A stretch of 64,000 nt of DNA from Sediminispirochaeta smaragdinae DSM 11293. Its GTDB lineage: Bacteria > Spirochaetota > Spirochaetia > DSM-16054 > Sediminispirochaetaceae. The position numbers and the translations under genes were made by a program. This document shows, in pieces, positions 51,724 to 60,710 of the stretch. The stretch spans positions 1 to 64,000 of the forward strand of contig NC_014364.1 of the NCBI RefSeq assembly GCF_000143985.1. Direction: 5' to 3'. Position 1 is the first letter of the stretch, and every line of letters begins with the position of its first letter. The notes under the pieces are model-generated. The model worked only from the letters and a program-made list of their open reading frames with translations. It was not told the DNA's origin and ran no database searches.

Positions 51724-53061
51724 CTATGATTCAGGCCATCTGTCCATACGGGAAAGAATTTCTTTTTTATTTCTGCTGATCCCTACTAAATAGACCAGAT
51801 AGCCGACTATCATCCAGACGGCCGCATACAGGAGAGCCTTCCAGCCCTGAAGGATCAAGAGATAGACCGAAACAGCCAGTCCAAGTACAGGAAGACACAG
51901 AAATCCTTTTTTCCTGTATATCCCAGGGAGCTTGTCGACTAATTCCGGGAATTTTTTTCTTGCCATCAGGACAGCAATGTGTGTGATAATCCAATTATAA
52001 AGGAACATCGCTACAATAATTTCGGCGACAAGCTGAATCGTTCCGGAAATAATCAAGATAATGGCAAGTACCGATGTAGCAATGAGTCCGAAAGTCGGTG
52101 TCCCGAATCTATTTACCGATGCGGTTTTTCCTCCCAAGATTCCATCTCGGGACAGTCCGAAAAACACCCGCGCCGCTACTGCCTGCTCACCGTTATGTGA
52201 TGACAAAATCGCTGCCCATGCAACAATAACGATAAAGACGACACCGAAAGGCCCCATGAAGGTAGAAGCTACCGCAGCATAGGGGGCCTCAGATGCTGCA
52301 AAGTCCTTCCAGGGAAGCACTGCTGTTGAAACGAATGCCGATACAACATAGAGAAGTGTGGGAATTAAAATCCCTAGAATAATTCCCCAGGTAATGGTTT
52401 TTGCGGGATTCTTTGCTTCTTCCCCAAGATCTGCTGCCAAGGTCAATCCTGCATAGGAAAAAAGGAGCAACGATGTGGCCTTCATGACTCCGGCAAAACC
52501 CAGGGGTGATCCCATTGTGATATTTGTTCCCTTCATATGGGGAAGGGCTAGAATTATATATATGAGTATTCCCGCGACCATAAAAAGGAAAAGAACATTC
52601 TGTACGATTTTAACGGTTTTTAAGCCGACCCAATTGATGAGGGAAAATAGTATTGTAACTACAACCGCACCAATAGTCGCAGGAAAGACTACCGATGTTC
52701 CGGGAAGGGCGTTTAGGTAATTAATGAAGGCTTGTGCTGTAATTGCAATCGGACCGATAACGGCAAGCCACATCCCCCAACCTGATAAAAAGCCAAGAGG
52801 CTTCGAAACGATTCTGGTTGGATACACATAACTCTCTCCGCCTTCCACCGGATGCATAAGGTTAAGAAATATTGTGCTTATACCGACGAGAATAACAGGG
52901 ATGGCACCTATTGCATAGGCGAGCCAGGTGAGCGAACCCGCGAATTGAGCCGCTATTCCGGTAACGATAAATACACCGGCACCGATGATAATACCCGATG
53001 TAATTGCCGTTACATCTAGAATGCCAAGCTCCCTGTGGAGCCCGGTTCCTTTTTGAGACAT
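51724..53061 (-). CDS. APC-family amino acid/polyamine permease
   Basis: A 445-residue permease with about twelve helices. The N terminus has the APC-hallmark substrate-binding segment TAITSGIIIGAGVFIVTGIAAQF (about 16-38). A second is LLLFSYAGLTLAADLGEEAKNPAKT (about 195-219). SSHNGEQAVAARVFFGLSRDGIL is the conserved loop between later helices. The last two helices (about 390-435) end in a basic cytoplasmic tail. GGAGG precedes the ATG. It stands 70 bp downstream of the radical SAM gene with its own likely promoter. Substrate probably an amino acid. Confidence 0.9.
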   Translation of the reverse strand: MSQKGTGLHRELGILDVTAITSGIIIGAGVFIVTGIAAQFAGSLTWLAYAIGAIPVILVGISTIFLNLMHPVEGGESYVYPTRIVSKPLGFLSGWGMWLAVIGPIAITAQAFINYLNALPGTSVVFPATIGAVVVTILFSLINWVGLKTVKIVQNVLFLFMVAGILIYIILALPHMKGTNITMGSPLGFAGVMKATSLLLFSYAGLTLAADLGEEAKNPAKTITWGIILGILIPTLLYVVSAFVSTAVLPWKDFAASEAPYAAVASTFMGPFGVVFIVIVAWAAILSSHNGEQAVAARVFFGLSRDGILGGKTASVNRFGTPTFGLIATSVLAIILIISGTIQLVAEIIVAMFLYNWIITHIAVLMARKKFPELVDKLPGIYRKKGFLCLPVLGLAVSVYLLILQGWKALLYAAVWMIVGYLVYLVGISRNKKEILSRMDRWPES

Positions 53062-53101
53062 ACAAACCTCCTGGAAAAGATATTGCTTCTATGTATAGAT
53101 A

Positions 53102-53129
53102 TATTTACATGCCGACACCATTGGGTCAA
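53102..53129 (-). promoter_or_regulatory. Possible promoter of the APC permease gene
   Basis: On the minus strand TTGACC (53129-53124) and TAAATA (53107-53102) are 16 bp apart, about 40 bp before the permease start. It partly abuts the 3' end of the YgiQ gene. Confidence 0.4.
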
Positions 53130-53131
53130 GC

Positions 53132-55003
53132 TTACGGGTGTCGGTTTCTTTCCGGAGGGACCAAAGCTGTCTGACCAAATCCGATCAAATCACTCCTACC
53201 TGCCTGTCTAAGGGCTTTGCGAACCCTGTCGTAGTTTTTCGGTCTGTTGAATTGAAGCAGGGCGCGTTGAAGATGCCGTTCTTTTTCACCTCGCGGGACG
53301 AAGATCGGTTTCATGGTTCTGGGATCGATGCCGGTAGCCCACATGCAGGTGGATAGGGTTCCCGGGGTGGGGTAGAAATCTTGTACCTGGTCGGGAATAA
53401 AACCGCTTTTTTTCAGGAAAAGAGCCAACTCAACCGCTTCATCGAGGGTACTTCCGGGATGGCCGGCGATCAGGTAGGGAATGAGGTATTGCTTCTTGCC
53501 TATCCGCTTCGTTTCTTCGTAAAAAAGGCGGGAGAATTGTTCATATACCTCTATCGGTGGCTTTCCCATGGCTTCGAGGGTTCGCGATCCGGCATGTTCG
53601 GGAGCAACCTTGAGCTGCCCGCTGATGTGATATGCCACCAGTTCCTTTAAGAAACTTCTATTTTCATCCAGCAGGAGATAGTCGAAACGAATACCGCTTC
53701 GGATGAACACCTTTTTTACGCCGGGGAGCTTCCTCAGACTTTTGAGTACATCGAGGTAGGCCGTATGATCGACCTTGAGAGATGGGCAGGGTTTGGGAAA
53801 GAGGCACTGCCGGTTGCTACAGGCACCTCGATGTTTTTGCCCCTCGCAAGCAGGTGTGTGAAAATTTGCGGTGGGACCGCCGACATCGTGGATGTAGCCT
53901 TTGAAATCGGGATCGGCTATAAGCTTTTGGGCTTCCCGAAGAAGGCTTTCCTTGCTTCGGGGCGTAATGATCCGTCCCTGATGAAAGGTGAGCGCGCAGA
54001 AACTGCAGCCCCCGAAACACCCCCGGCTGCTGACAAGGGAGAAGCGTACCTCCTGGAGCGCAGGAATGCCTCCGGCCTTTGCATAGGAGGGGTGGGCCCT
54101 TCGGCAAAAGGGTAGTTCGTAGACCGCATCAAGTTCCTCCGTTGTGAGGGGAAAGGGAGGAGGATTGTGGACTATGAAGCGATCACCGCAGGGCTCTATA
54201 AGGGTTGCGGCGCTGTAGGGATCGGCATGTTTCATCTGGAGTGCAAAATGGTCGGCATAACGTGTGCCATCCTTGATGAGTGCCTCGTGAGAGGGCAAGA
54301 AAACAGTTTTTGATCCTGTGATATCATCATATTGTGATGATATGATATTGTCATATGCAATATTATTTTTTCCGACGACCCGAACCAAACCGCGAATCGT
54401 TTCCACATTGGGCTGGCTTCCTTTTTCGACAGCCGTCTCTAATGCAGCCGCCAGGGCAAGTATCGTAGTTTCCGACATCCCGTAGAGAAGATAGTCGGCC
54501 TTAGCATCGAGGAGAACCGAACGCCGAATCGTATCGCTCCAGTAGTCGTAGTGGCTTAGACTTCTGAGGGAGGCCTCAAGCCCGCCGAGTGCGACGGTAA
54601 CCCCTTTAAAGGCCTGCCTGATCCGGCTGGTATAGACTACCAGACTCCGGTCGGGACGCAGACCGGCTTTGCCGCCGGGCGAGTAGGCGTCCTCTCTTCT
54701 GGGGTGCCGTGATGCACTGTAGTTTGCGACCATTGAGTCAAGATTTCCGGAGGTGACCAGAAAGGCAAGACGAGGCCTCCCGAAACGACTGAAATCCTCT
54801 GTGTTCCTCCAGTCCGGCTGAGCTATGATCGCAACACGATAGCCGCGGCTTTCCAGGAGGCGGCCGATAAGGGCTGTTCCAAAGGAGGGATGATCGACAT
54901 AGGCATCCCCGGAAACGATGATGAAATCGGGGGACGCTGTTCCGTGCTGTGCCTCGAATTCCTGCTTTGTGAGGGGCAGGAATTCGGCGTGGTTCTTGTG
55001 CAT
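53132..55003 (-). CDS. YgiQ-family radical SAM protein
   Basis: A 623-residue (from the ATG at 55003) member of the UPF0313/YgiQ group. It shows the N-terminal SGDAYVDHPSFGTALIGRLLESRGY (cobalamin-like fold region), the [4Fe-4S] motif SRGCFGGCSFCALTFHQGR with C-x3-C-x2-C in its middle, AIVGGPTANFH-like IHDVGGPTANFH, and the C-terminal LIGFGQTALVPPERN tail. The frame also extends to a GTG at 55048 that overlaps the kinase stop (ATGTGA). Both starts are possible. The reaction is unknown; it is a widely conserved orphan radical SAM family. An AT-rich repeat-like stretch lies inside at about 54318-54365. Confidence 0.88.
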   Translation of the reverse strand: MHKNHAEFLPLTKQEFEAQHGTASPDFIIVSGDAYVDHPSFGTALIGRLLESRGYRVAIIAQPDWRNTEDFSRFGRPRLAFLVTSGNLDSMVANYSASRHPRREDAYSPGGKAGLRPDRSLVVYTSRIRQAFKGVTVALGGLEASLRSLSHYDYWSDTIRRSVLLDAKADYLLYGMSETTILALAAALETAVEKGSQPNVETIRGLVRVVGKNNIAYDNIISSQYDDITGSKTVFLPSHEALIKDGTRYADHFALQMKHADPYSAATLIEPCGDRFIVHNPPPFPLTTEELDAVYELPFCRRAHPSYAKAGGIPALQEVRFSLVSSRGCFGGCSFCALTFHQGRIITPRSKESLLREAQKLIADPDFKGYIHDVGGPTANFHTPACEGQKHRGACSNRQCLFPKPCPSLKVDHTAYLDVLKSLRKLPGVKKVFIRSGIRFDYLLLDENRSFLKELVAYHISGQLKVAPEHAGSRTLEAMGKPPIEVYEQFSRLFYEETKRIGKKQYLIPYLIAGHPGSTLDEAVELALFLKKSGFIPDQVQDFYPTPGTLSTCMWATGIDPRTMKPIFVPRGEKERHLQRALLQFNRPKNYDRVRKALRQAGRSDLIGFGQTALVPPERNRHP

Positions 55004-55044
55004 TGCACTTGAGTATAGAAGAAAGCCGATGCTATAAACAGGGG

Positions 55045-55689
55045 TCACATACCAACGGGAAAGAGGATTCCCTGTTTATCCAATAGTCGCTGTTCGATGG
55101 TTTTGACAATGGCCTCGAAGTCTTTGTTCTGCTCCACAAAATCCAAGCGATCCGTGGGAACTATCAATATCGGGGCAAGAGTGAAATCATTAGTCCACCG
55201 ATCATAGAGCCGATTCAAGCCTTGGAGGTAGGTGTCGGAAATGGAGGCCTCGAAATTCCTTCCCCGAAGGGCAATGCGTTTTTTTAAGGTTGTCACCGAT
55301 GCCCTAAGATAGACGATCAGGTCGGGCGGGGGAAGCATGGTGATAAGGGTATGATACAGTTCCTGGTAGGTTTCCCAGTCTCGCTTTGTCATAGATTGCT
55401 GTTCGTAGAGGTTTCTGGCAAAGACCTCTGCATCTTCGTACATGGAACGATCCTGCACCACAGAGAACGGATCCTCTGCCAAAAGGTGATGAGTCCTGAC
55501 CCGGTGGGTGAGAAAAAAGGTTTGGGAATGGAATGCCCAGCGTCTCATATCCGAATAAAAGTCTTTGAGGTAGGGGTTTTCCGTCACTGGCTCGTAGTAG
55601 GGCCTAAAGCCAAGCCGATCGGCAAGTTTTCTCACGAGGGTAGATTTTCCCGCACCGATATTTCCCGCAAGCACGACATATTTTTTCAT
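55045..55689 (-). CDS. Deoxynucleoside kinase
   Basis: A 214-residue kinase of the dCK/dGK/dNK family that phosphorylates salvaged deoxynucleosides. P-loop AGNIGAGKST (about 8-17), EPVTENPYLKDFY (about 34-46), DRSMYEDAEVFA (DRS motif, about 83-94) and the arginine-rich lid KKRIALRGRNFEASIS (about 136-151) are all visible. GGGAGCG lies before the start. It is the first gene of the minus-strand unit with the YgiQ gene, overlapping its GTG start. Substrate specificity is not determined. Confidence 0.92.
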   Translation of the reverse strand: MKKYVVLAGNIGAGKSTLVRKLADRLGFRPYYEPVTENPYLKDFYSDMRRWAFHSQTFFLTHRVRTHHLLAEDPFSVVQDRSMYEDAEVFARNLYEQQSMTKRDWETYQELYHTLITMLPPPDLIVYLRASVTTLKKRIALRGRNFEASISDTYLQGLNRLYDRWTNDFTLAPILIVPTDRLDFVEQNKDFEAIVKTIEQRLLDKQGILFPVGM

Positions 55690-55749
55690 GGTTCAGCGCT
55701 CCCGGATCTATACTCTATGCACTTCGGGAGTGCTTAACAAGGGGACTGG

Positions 55750-56901
55750 TCAGCTGTAGAAGGGAGAAATTTCCGCCTTCCCTGTCATGCCGCAGGATTC
55801 TCGGATGATCATTCTTGTTTCGGCATTAATAGTTCGGGCCGGGGCATCCGGATGTTCGATCCTCCAGAGGAGGGTTTCCAAGGCTAAGTTACCAATTTGT
55901 TGTACGGATTGATGAATGGTTGTGAGGGGAACTCTCAGCATTTGAGCGTAATGTACATCGTCAAATCCTACTATCCTGAGATGTTCCGGAACAGAAATAC
56001 CGACGGATTCGCACGCGCCTAAAAGCGCCGAGGCCGTTTCGTCATTGGCGCAAATCATATTGAAGGGGGGGGCTTCGGGATGGTCGAAACGAGAGGTAAT
56101 ATATTCGAGTTCCTCAGGATTGACCAGGTGGATCCATTCTGCTTGAGGTATAATTCCATAATCGATGAGAGCGGTACGATAGCCCCTCAATCTGATTGAA
56201 ATGGTATACGCGGAGTATGGACGAGCGAGGAAATCGATCCGTTTTTCTCCATGCCTGAGATAATGGCGGGTTGCCATATATGCCGCACGAAAATTATCGA
56301 TGCCCACGAGATCAAGATTGCTTCGTTCCGGGAAGGGGAGATAATCCGAGTCGATCAGGACAATAGGAATCCCGGCATCCTGAAACATTGATATGATTTT
56401 CCGATTGATCTGATCGAAAGAGGGGCTCAATTCCAGGGGTTCGAAGAAGACGCCTGCGATGTGGTGGGCAATATAGCGTTGCGTAACATCGACTAAACTC
56501 TTTGCTGCTTCCGTTGTTCTGATTTCCGAACCACTCCAGAGAAGTGAGCATTGATTTTTCTCCGCATTGGCAGCAATTTGCGTACAAATTGGTTCGAAAA
56601 TCTCTCCTTTACCAAGGCCAGGGACCAAGAGCCCAAAAATGCGGTTGTTGAATTTATTTTTGTAGGAATGAAGGTTGTTAACGAAACTTCCGGATCCTGT
56701 TTTTCGAACAATGATGCCCTCTTCCTGAAGAGCGTTCAACGCACGGGTGACTGTTGGCCGGGAGACATTAAAGCGTGAGGCCAGTTCAACTTCTGTCGGC
56801 AAGCGGTCACCGGCATGATATCTACCGTTTTCAAGAAGATTTCGAAGTTTATCATAGATATACTGATATTTGAACTGCATGCGCTCAACTTTGTTTGTCA
56901 C
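55750..56901 (-). CDS. GntR-type HTH / LacI-type ligand domain regulator (AraR-like)
   Basis: A 383-residue hybrid regulator. The N-terminal GntR winged helix (about 8-75) shows YIYDKLRNLLENGRYHAGD, LPTEVELASRFNVSRPTVTRAL and GIIVRKTGSGSFV. It is followed by a LacI/periplasmic-binding-protein domain (about 90-375) with IVLIDSDYLPFP, ICANDETASALLGACESVGI and RIVGFDDVHYAQMLRVPLTTI. The same architecture is found in AraR. The start is a GTG at 56901 or an ATG at 56880. It is divergent from the pentose-type importer operon, and a perfect palindrome lies in the shared 230-bp gap. Confidence 0.9.
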   Translation of the reverse strand: MTNKVERMQFKYQYIYDKLRNLLENGRYHAGDRLPTEVELASRFNVSRPTVTRALNALQEEGIIVRKTGSGSFVNNLHSYKNKFNNRIFGLLVPGLGKGEIFEPICTQIAANAEKNQCSLLWSGSEIRTTEAAKSLVDVTQRYIAHHIAGVFFEPLELSPSFDQINRKIISMFQDAGIPIVLIDSDYLPFPERSNLDLVGIDNFRAAYMATRHYLRHGEKRIDFLARPYSAYTISIRLRGYRTALIDYGIIPQAEWIHLVNPEELEYITSRFDHPEAPPFNMICANDETASALLGACESVGISVPEHLRIVGFDDVHYAQMLRVPLTTIHQSVQQIGNLALETLLWRIEHPDAPARTINAETRMIIRESCGMTGKAEISPFYS

Positions 56902-57037
56902 CTTTCTCTGCCTTTCCTTCTGTCGTTTCGCCGTCTCAGTATAGCGAGCTGAATGCCTTCGGAAAAGCGATCCTCCTTGCTTTTTTCGTTCTTTTCCATC
57001 AATGCATGTTTTTACTGCATTAAGTATACAGAATTGT

Positions 57038-57056
57038 AATATGATATTATCATATT
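57038..57056. promoter_or_regulatory. Operator candidate between regulator and importer operon
   Basis: AATATGATATTATCATATT has perfect 9-bp arms around one central T. It lies 14 bp before the -35 box of the importer operon and upstream of the divergent regulator gene. It is a natural site for the GntR/LacI hybrid regulator. Confidence 0.65.
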
Positions 57057-57070
57057 TGTAATATTTTTTC

Positions 57071-57101
57071 TTGACAAATATGCAGTTTATGCAGCTACAA
57101 T
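57071..57101 (+). promoter_or_regulatory. Promoter of the ribose/xylose-type importer operon
   Basis: TTGACA (57071-57076), 19-bp spacer, TACAAT (57096-57101), about 30 bp before the binding-protein gene. The spacer is 1-2 bp longer than ideal and contains the direct repeat ATGCAG/ATGCAG. Confidence 0.6.
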
Positions 57102-57131
57102 GTATGATAACAATGTTTTAAGGAGGAGTTT

Positions 57132-58085
57132 ATGAGAAAAGTAGTGCTGATACTGCTTTGTGGCATGTTGCTTGGCGGAACACTGTTTGCCGGTGGTCAG
57201 GGAGAAGGTGAAAAAGTTCTTCAGGTGGCGGCTACCTTCGGCGATCTTGGAAATCCCTTCTTTTTTACCATGGGTAAGGGAGTCGAAGATGCAGCAAAGG
57301 CAATTGATCCCAATGCAAAGGTCACTGTCCAATCGTCGGGCTATGATCTCAATACTCAAACCAGCCAGATGGAGAATTTCATTGCAAATGGTGTGGATAT
57401 TATTATCTTGAATGCGGCCGACACCGCAGGAATTGCACCTGCCGTACGGAAAGCAAAAGAGGCTGGTATTATCGTGGTTGCCGCCGATGTAAATGCAGAT
57501 GGCGGAGTCGATGCAACGGTTACCTCCAATAATTATCAGGCCGGTACCCAGGCTGGAGAATACATTGTAAAGAGGCTTGGGGGGAAGGGAAACATTGTCA
57601 TTATCAATGGACCTCCTGTATCCGCCGTTATCGACCGGGTAAACGGAGCAAAAGAGGTTTTAGCCAAGAATCCTGGAATCAAGATTCTCTCCGACAACCA
57701 AAACGCCGGTGGTAACCGTGAAGGCGGGCTCCGCGTCATGACCGATCTTCTTACCGCTTATGATAACATTGATGCGGTTTTTGCCATTAATGATCCAACC
57801 GGTATTGGTGCTGATTTGGCGATCAAACAGGCTAAACGCGGTGATGAAATGTTTGTTGTCGGCGTTGATGGTGCTCCCGATGCTGTGGTTGCGCTTAATG
57901 ACACGAACAGCTCTTTTGTAGCCACCCCATCACAGGATCCGTACACCATGGCGACGAGGGCCGTGCAGGTAGCGTATGAAGTGATACAGGGGAATCCCCC
58001 TAAAGAAAAACTGATCCTTATCCCGACCACATTGATTACCAGGGACAACGTTAGTGAATACAAGGGCTGGACCGAACCGGAATAG
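57132..58085 (+). CDS. Ribose/xylose-type ABC transporter substrate-binding protein
   Basis: A 317-residue periplasmic sugar-binding protein (RbsB-like, Peripla_BP_4). The signal peptide is about 1-20, then AGGQGEGEKVLQVAATFGD. It shows NPFFFTMGKGVEDAAK (about 38-53), the ligand-region DVNADGGVDATVTSNNYQAG (about 119-138), KGNIVIINGPPVSAVIDRV and VFAINDPTGIGADLAIKQA. AAGGAGGAG precedes the ATG. It is the first gene of the operon with rbsA-, rbsC-like and FGGY kinase genes. A perfect 11-bp hairpin after the gene suggests stabilisation of its mRNA. The pentose ligand is inferred from the neighbours. Confidence 0.94.
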   Translation: MRKVVLILLCGMLLGGTLFAGGQGEGEKVLQVAATFGDLGNPFFFTMGKGVEDAAKAIDPNAKVTVQSSGYDLNTQTSQMENFIANGVDIIILNAADTAGIAPAVRKAKEAGIIVVAADVNADGGVDATVTSNNYQAGTQAGEYIVKRLGGKGNIVIINGPPVSAVIDRVNGAKEVLAKNPGIKILSDNQNAGGNREGGLRVMTDLLTAYDNIDAVFAINDPTGIGADLAIKQAKRGDEMFVVGVDGAPDAVVALNDTNSSFVATPSQDPYTMATRAVQVAYEVIQGNPPKEKLILIPTTLITRDNVSEYKGWTEPE

Positions 58086-58115
58086 GTTTATCGTTCGGAC
58101 TTATGCAGTGTGATA

Positions 58116-58142
58116 GTGGCGGCCTCCGAGTGAGGCCGCCAC
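58116..58142 (+). terminator. Intercistronic hairpin after the sugar-binding protein gene
   Basis: GTGGCGGCCTC (58116-58126) pairs perfectly with GAGGCCGCCAC (58132-58142), 30 bp before the ATPase gene and without a T tract. It parallels the hairpins at 26824-26854 and 46912-46952. Confidence 0.8.
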
Positions 58143-58171
58143 CATATACTAGTTACGGGGGATGATATTTC

Positions 58172-59704
58172 ATGGATGAACAAGATCGAAAGGAACCGAT
58201 TCTTTCCGTCCGGAATCTGAGTAAACGCTTTCCCGGCGTACAGGCACTGGACGGGGTTTCTCTGGATATTTATGCCGGAGAAGTCCATGTACTCATGGGA
58301 GAAAACGGTGCTGGAAAAAGTACGTTGATGAAGATTCTTGCCGGAGTCTATAAGGCTGACGAAGGAGAAATTCGTATAGACGGGCAGTTGGTCGCCCCCG
58401 AAAACCCGCTTCAGGCCATGGCACTTGGGGTTAACCTAATCAATCAGGAGCTTGGCGTTGCGACAAATCTGACGGTGGCGGAGAACGTCTTTATGGGAAG
58501 CGAGCCGCATCGTTTTGGGGTAATAGACCGACACCAGATGGCTATTCGGACTCAGGAGGTTTTGAAAAAACTTGGCGCCTCTTTCCAACCGGAAGTGAGG
58601 GCTTCCCTGCTTAAAGTTGCCGAGCAGCAGCAGGTTGATATCGCTCGTGCCCTTGTACATAACGGCAGAGTGCTGATTATGGATGAGCCCACAGCAGCAC
58701 TAAGCGAGAGGGAGATCGACAGGCTCTTTGATCTTGTCCGCAGCCTTCGGGAACAGGGCCTGGCCATTGTTTATATTAGTCACCGTCTCGCAGAGGTCTC
58801 GGTAATAGCGGATAGGGTATCCGTTTTACGAGACGGCCAATACATCGGAACAGTCACGAAAGATAATATGGATAATGAAACCATCGTAAAGATGATGGTT
58901 GGGCGCTCTTTAAAGGATTTCTACGAACATCAGACCGCCGAGAAAAAAGAAGACAACTACCTGGTTGTTAAGCATGTGTCGGACGGCAAACGGGTAAAAG
59001 ATGTTTCCTTTCAAGCTGCGGCAGGTGAGATCCTAGCTCTCTCGGGGCTTGTTGGTTCAGGACGGACCGAGCTTGCCCGTTTGATATTCGGAGCGGATAA
59101 GCCGTTAACGGGCGAAGTAATCGTCGAAGGGAGAAAACTGACGATTACTTCACCAAAGGATGCAATTCACCAGGGAATCGGTTACGTGCCGGAAGATCGA
59201 AAAACAGAGGGGCTTTTTCTGGGCATGAGCAGTCAGGAAAACATCGTTATGAATATCATGGAGCAGAAGGCGCGTTTCGGCATCTTAAATCGGAAAGAAA
59301 ACGGCTCCATCACCGACCATGCAATAAAGCAGCTGAACATCAAGCTTTCCAACCCAAGAAACGCGGCTCTCTCGCTTTCAGGAGGGAATCAGCAAAAGCT
59401 CCTTCTCGCCCGTTGGTTACAAATCAAACCGAGGGTTTTGATTCTTGATGAACCGACCCGGGGTGTTGATGTGGGAGCCAAAAGTGAAATCTATAAGCTG
59501 ATCGGAGAAATTGCCCAAAACGGCGTTGCCGTTGTTTTTATTTCAAGTGAGCTGCCTGAGGTCGTGGGCCTTGCTCAACGGGTGCTGGTCATGCGCGAAG
59601 GGCGAATCACCGCAGAATTGCGGGGGCCTGAGCAGATCAATCAGGAAATCATTATGGCATATGCAACGGGCATTCGAAAACCGGACTACACTTTTTCTGC
59701 ATGA
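58172..59704 (+). CDS. Ribose/xylose-type ABC transporter ATP-binding protein
   Basis: A 510-residue double-ATPase of the RbsA/XylG/MglA class. First half: Walker A GENGAGKSTLMKIL (about 43-56), the degenerate signature KVAEQQQVDIARAL and Walker B VLIMDEPTAALS. Second half: degenerate Walker A LVGSGRTELARL (about 297-308), canonical signature LSGGNQQKLLLARWL and Walker B VLILDEPTRGVDVGAK. The asymmetry is normal for the family, where only one site is fully canonical. GGGGGA precedes the start. It is followed 23 bp later by the permease gene. Confidence 0.95.
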   Translation: MDEQDRKEPILSVRNLSKRFPGVQALDGVSLDIYAGEVHVLMGENGAGKSTLMKILAGVYKADEGEIRIDGQLVAPENPLQAMALGVNLINQELGVATNLTVAENVFMGSEPHRFGVIDRHQMAIRTQEVLKKLGASFQPEVRASLLKVAEQQQVDIARALVHNGRVLIMDEPTAALSEREIDRLFDLVRSLREQGLAIVYISHRLAEVSVIADRVSVLRDGQYIGTVTKDNMDNETIVKMMVGRSLKDFYEHQTAEKKEDNYLVVKHVSDGKRVKDVSFQAAAGEILALSGLVGSGRTELARLIFGADKPLTGEVIVEGRKLTITSPKDAIHQGIGYVPEDRKTEGLFLGMSSQENIVMNIMEQKARFGILNRKENGSITDHAIKQLNIKLSNPRNAALSLSGGNQQKLLLARWLQIKPRVLILDEPTRGVDVGAKSEIYKLIGEIAQNGVAVVFISSELPEVVGLAQRVLVMREGRITAELRGPEQINQEIIMAYATGIRKPDYTFSA

Positions 59705-59727
59705 ATTCGTGAGGGGGAGAGAAAAAA

Positions 59728-60696
59728 ATGAGTTCAAACAATTTGGCGACAAAGTTAAAGCAGCAGAATTCTGCGATTTGGGAAAGCCTCGGAATTCTTC
59801 CGATTTTACTTGTGATTGTCATTCTATTTTCACTTTTAAGCGGTAATTTCCTGCGGCCGACAAATCTCATGAACATTCTGAGGCAGGCTTCGATTAATAT
59901 CGTGCTTGCAGCCGGTATGACCCTTGTTATCTTAACCGGCGGCATTGATTTATCAGTTGGATCTATCTTGGCAAGTACTGCCGTGGTCAGCCTCTTGGTA
60001 TCTTTGAATCCCTCCTTGCAGGCCTTTACGGTCATCGCCCCATTACTTACAGGTTTGCTTTTTGGTGTGCTAAATGGGATTTTGATTGCTTATGTAAAGC
60101 TACCCTTCTTTATTGTTGTCCTGGGAAGTATGACAGCTCTTCGCGGGGCCTCGTATCTTTTGGCGAATGGTACCACATTGATTAACAATGATTTGAATTT
60201 CGCCTGGATCGGTAACGCCTATCTCGGCCCCTTCCCCTGGCTGGCCATTATAGCCCTCGCGGTCATTGCCATCATGTGGTTTATCCTAAGAAAAACCGTT
60301 CTCGGTGTACATATTTATGCCGTAGGAGGAAACCCAACTGCCGCTCGGCTAACCGGTATCAACGTAAGTTTTGTCCTTGTTTTTGTGTATGCCATGAGCG
60401 GCCTGCTTTCCGGACTTGGTGGGATCATGACCGCCAGCCGTCTTTACAGTGCATCCGGACTTTTAGGAAATGGCTACGAACTTGATGCCATTGCTTCGGT
60501 TATCCTGGGGGGAACCAGCATCTCCGGCGGCAGCGGAAGTGTTGTTGGAACGTTAGTGGGGGCCCTGATTATTGCGGTGCTGAATAACGGACTTACCCTT
60601 ATGAATGTCTCCTATTTTTGGCAATTGGTTGTACGTGGCATCGTTATTATTGTTGCGGTATTAATAGAACGATTTCGCCATCGAAAAAAAGTCTGA
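59728..60696 (+). CDS. Ribose/xylose-type ABC transporter permease
   Basis: A 322-residue membrane channel (BPD_transp_2). Helix-rich with the RbsC hallmarks LMNILRQASINIVLAAGMTLVILTGGIDLSVGSILA (about 48-83), LPFFIVVLGSMTALRG, GGNPTAARLTGINV and AIASVILGGTSISGGSGSVVGTL (about 250-272). AGGGGGAGAG lies before the start. The stop is 14 bp before the kinase gene, which lacks an obvious Shine-Dalgarno site and is probably translated by coupling. Confidence 0.95.
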   Translation: MSSNNLATKLKQQNSAIWESLGILPILLVIVILFSLLSGNFLRPTNLMNILRQASINIVLAAGMTLVILTGGIDLSVGSILASTAVVSLLVSLNPSLQAFTVIAPLLTGLLFGVLNGILIAYVKLPFFIVVLGSMTALRGASYLLANGTTLINNDLNFAWIGNAYLGPFPWLAIIALAVIAIMWFILRKTVLGVHIYAVGGNPTAARLTGINVSFVLVFVYAMSGLLSGLGGIMTASRLYSASGLLGNGYELDAIASVILGGTSISGGSGSVVGTLVGALIIAVLNNGLTLMNVSYFWQLVVRGIVIIVAVLIERFRHRKKV

Positions 60697-60710
60697 AGTT
60701 CATATTCGAC

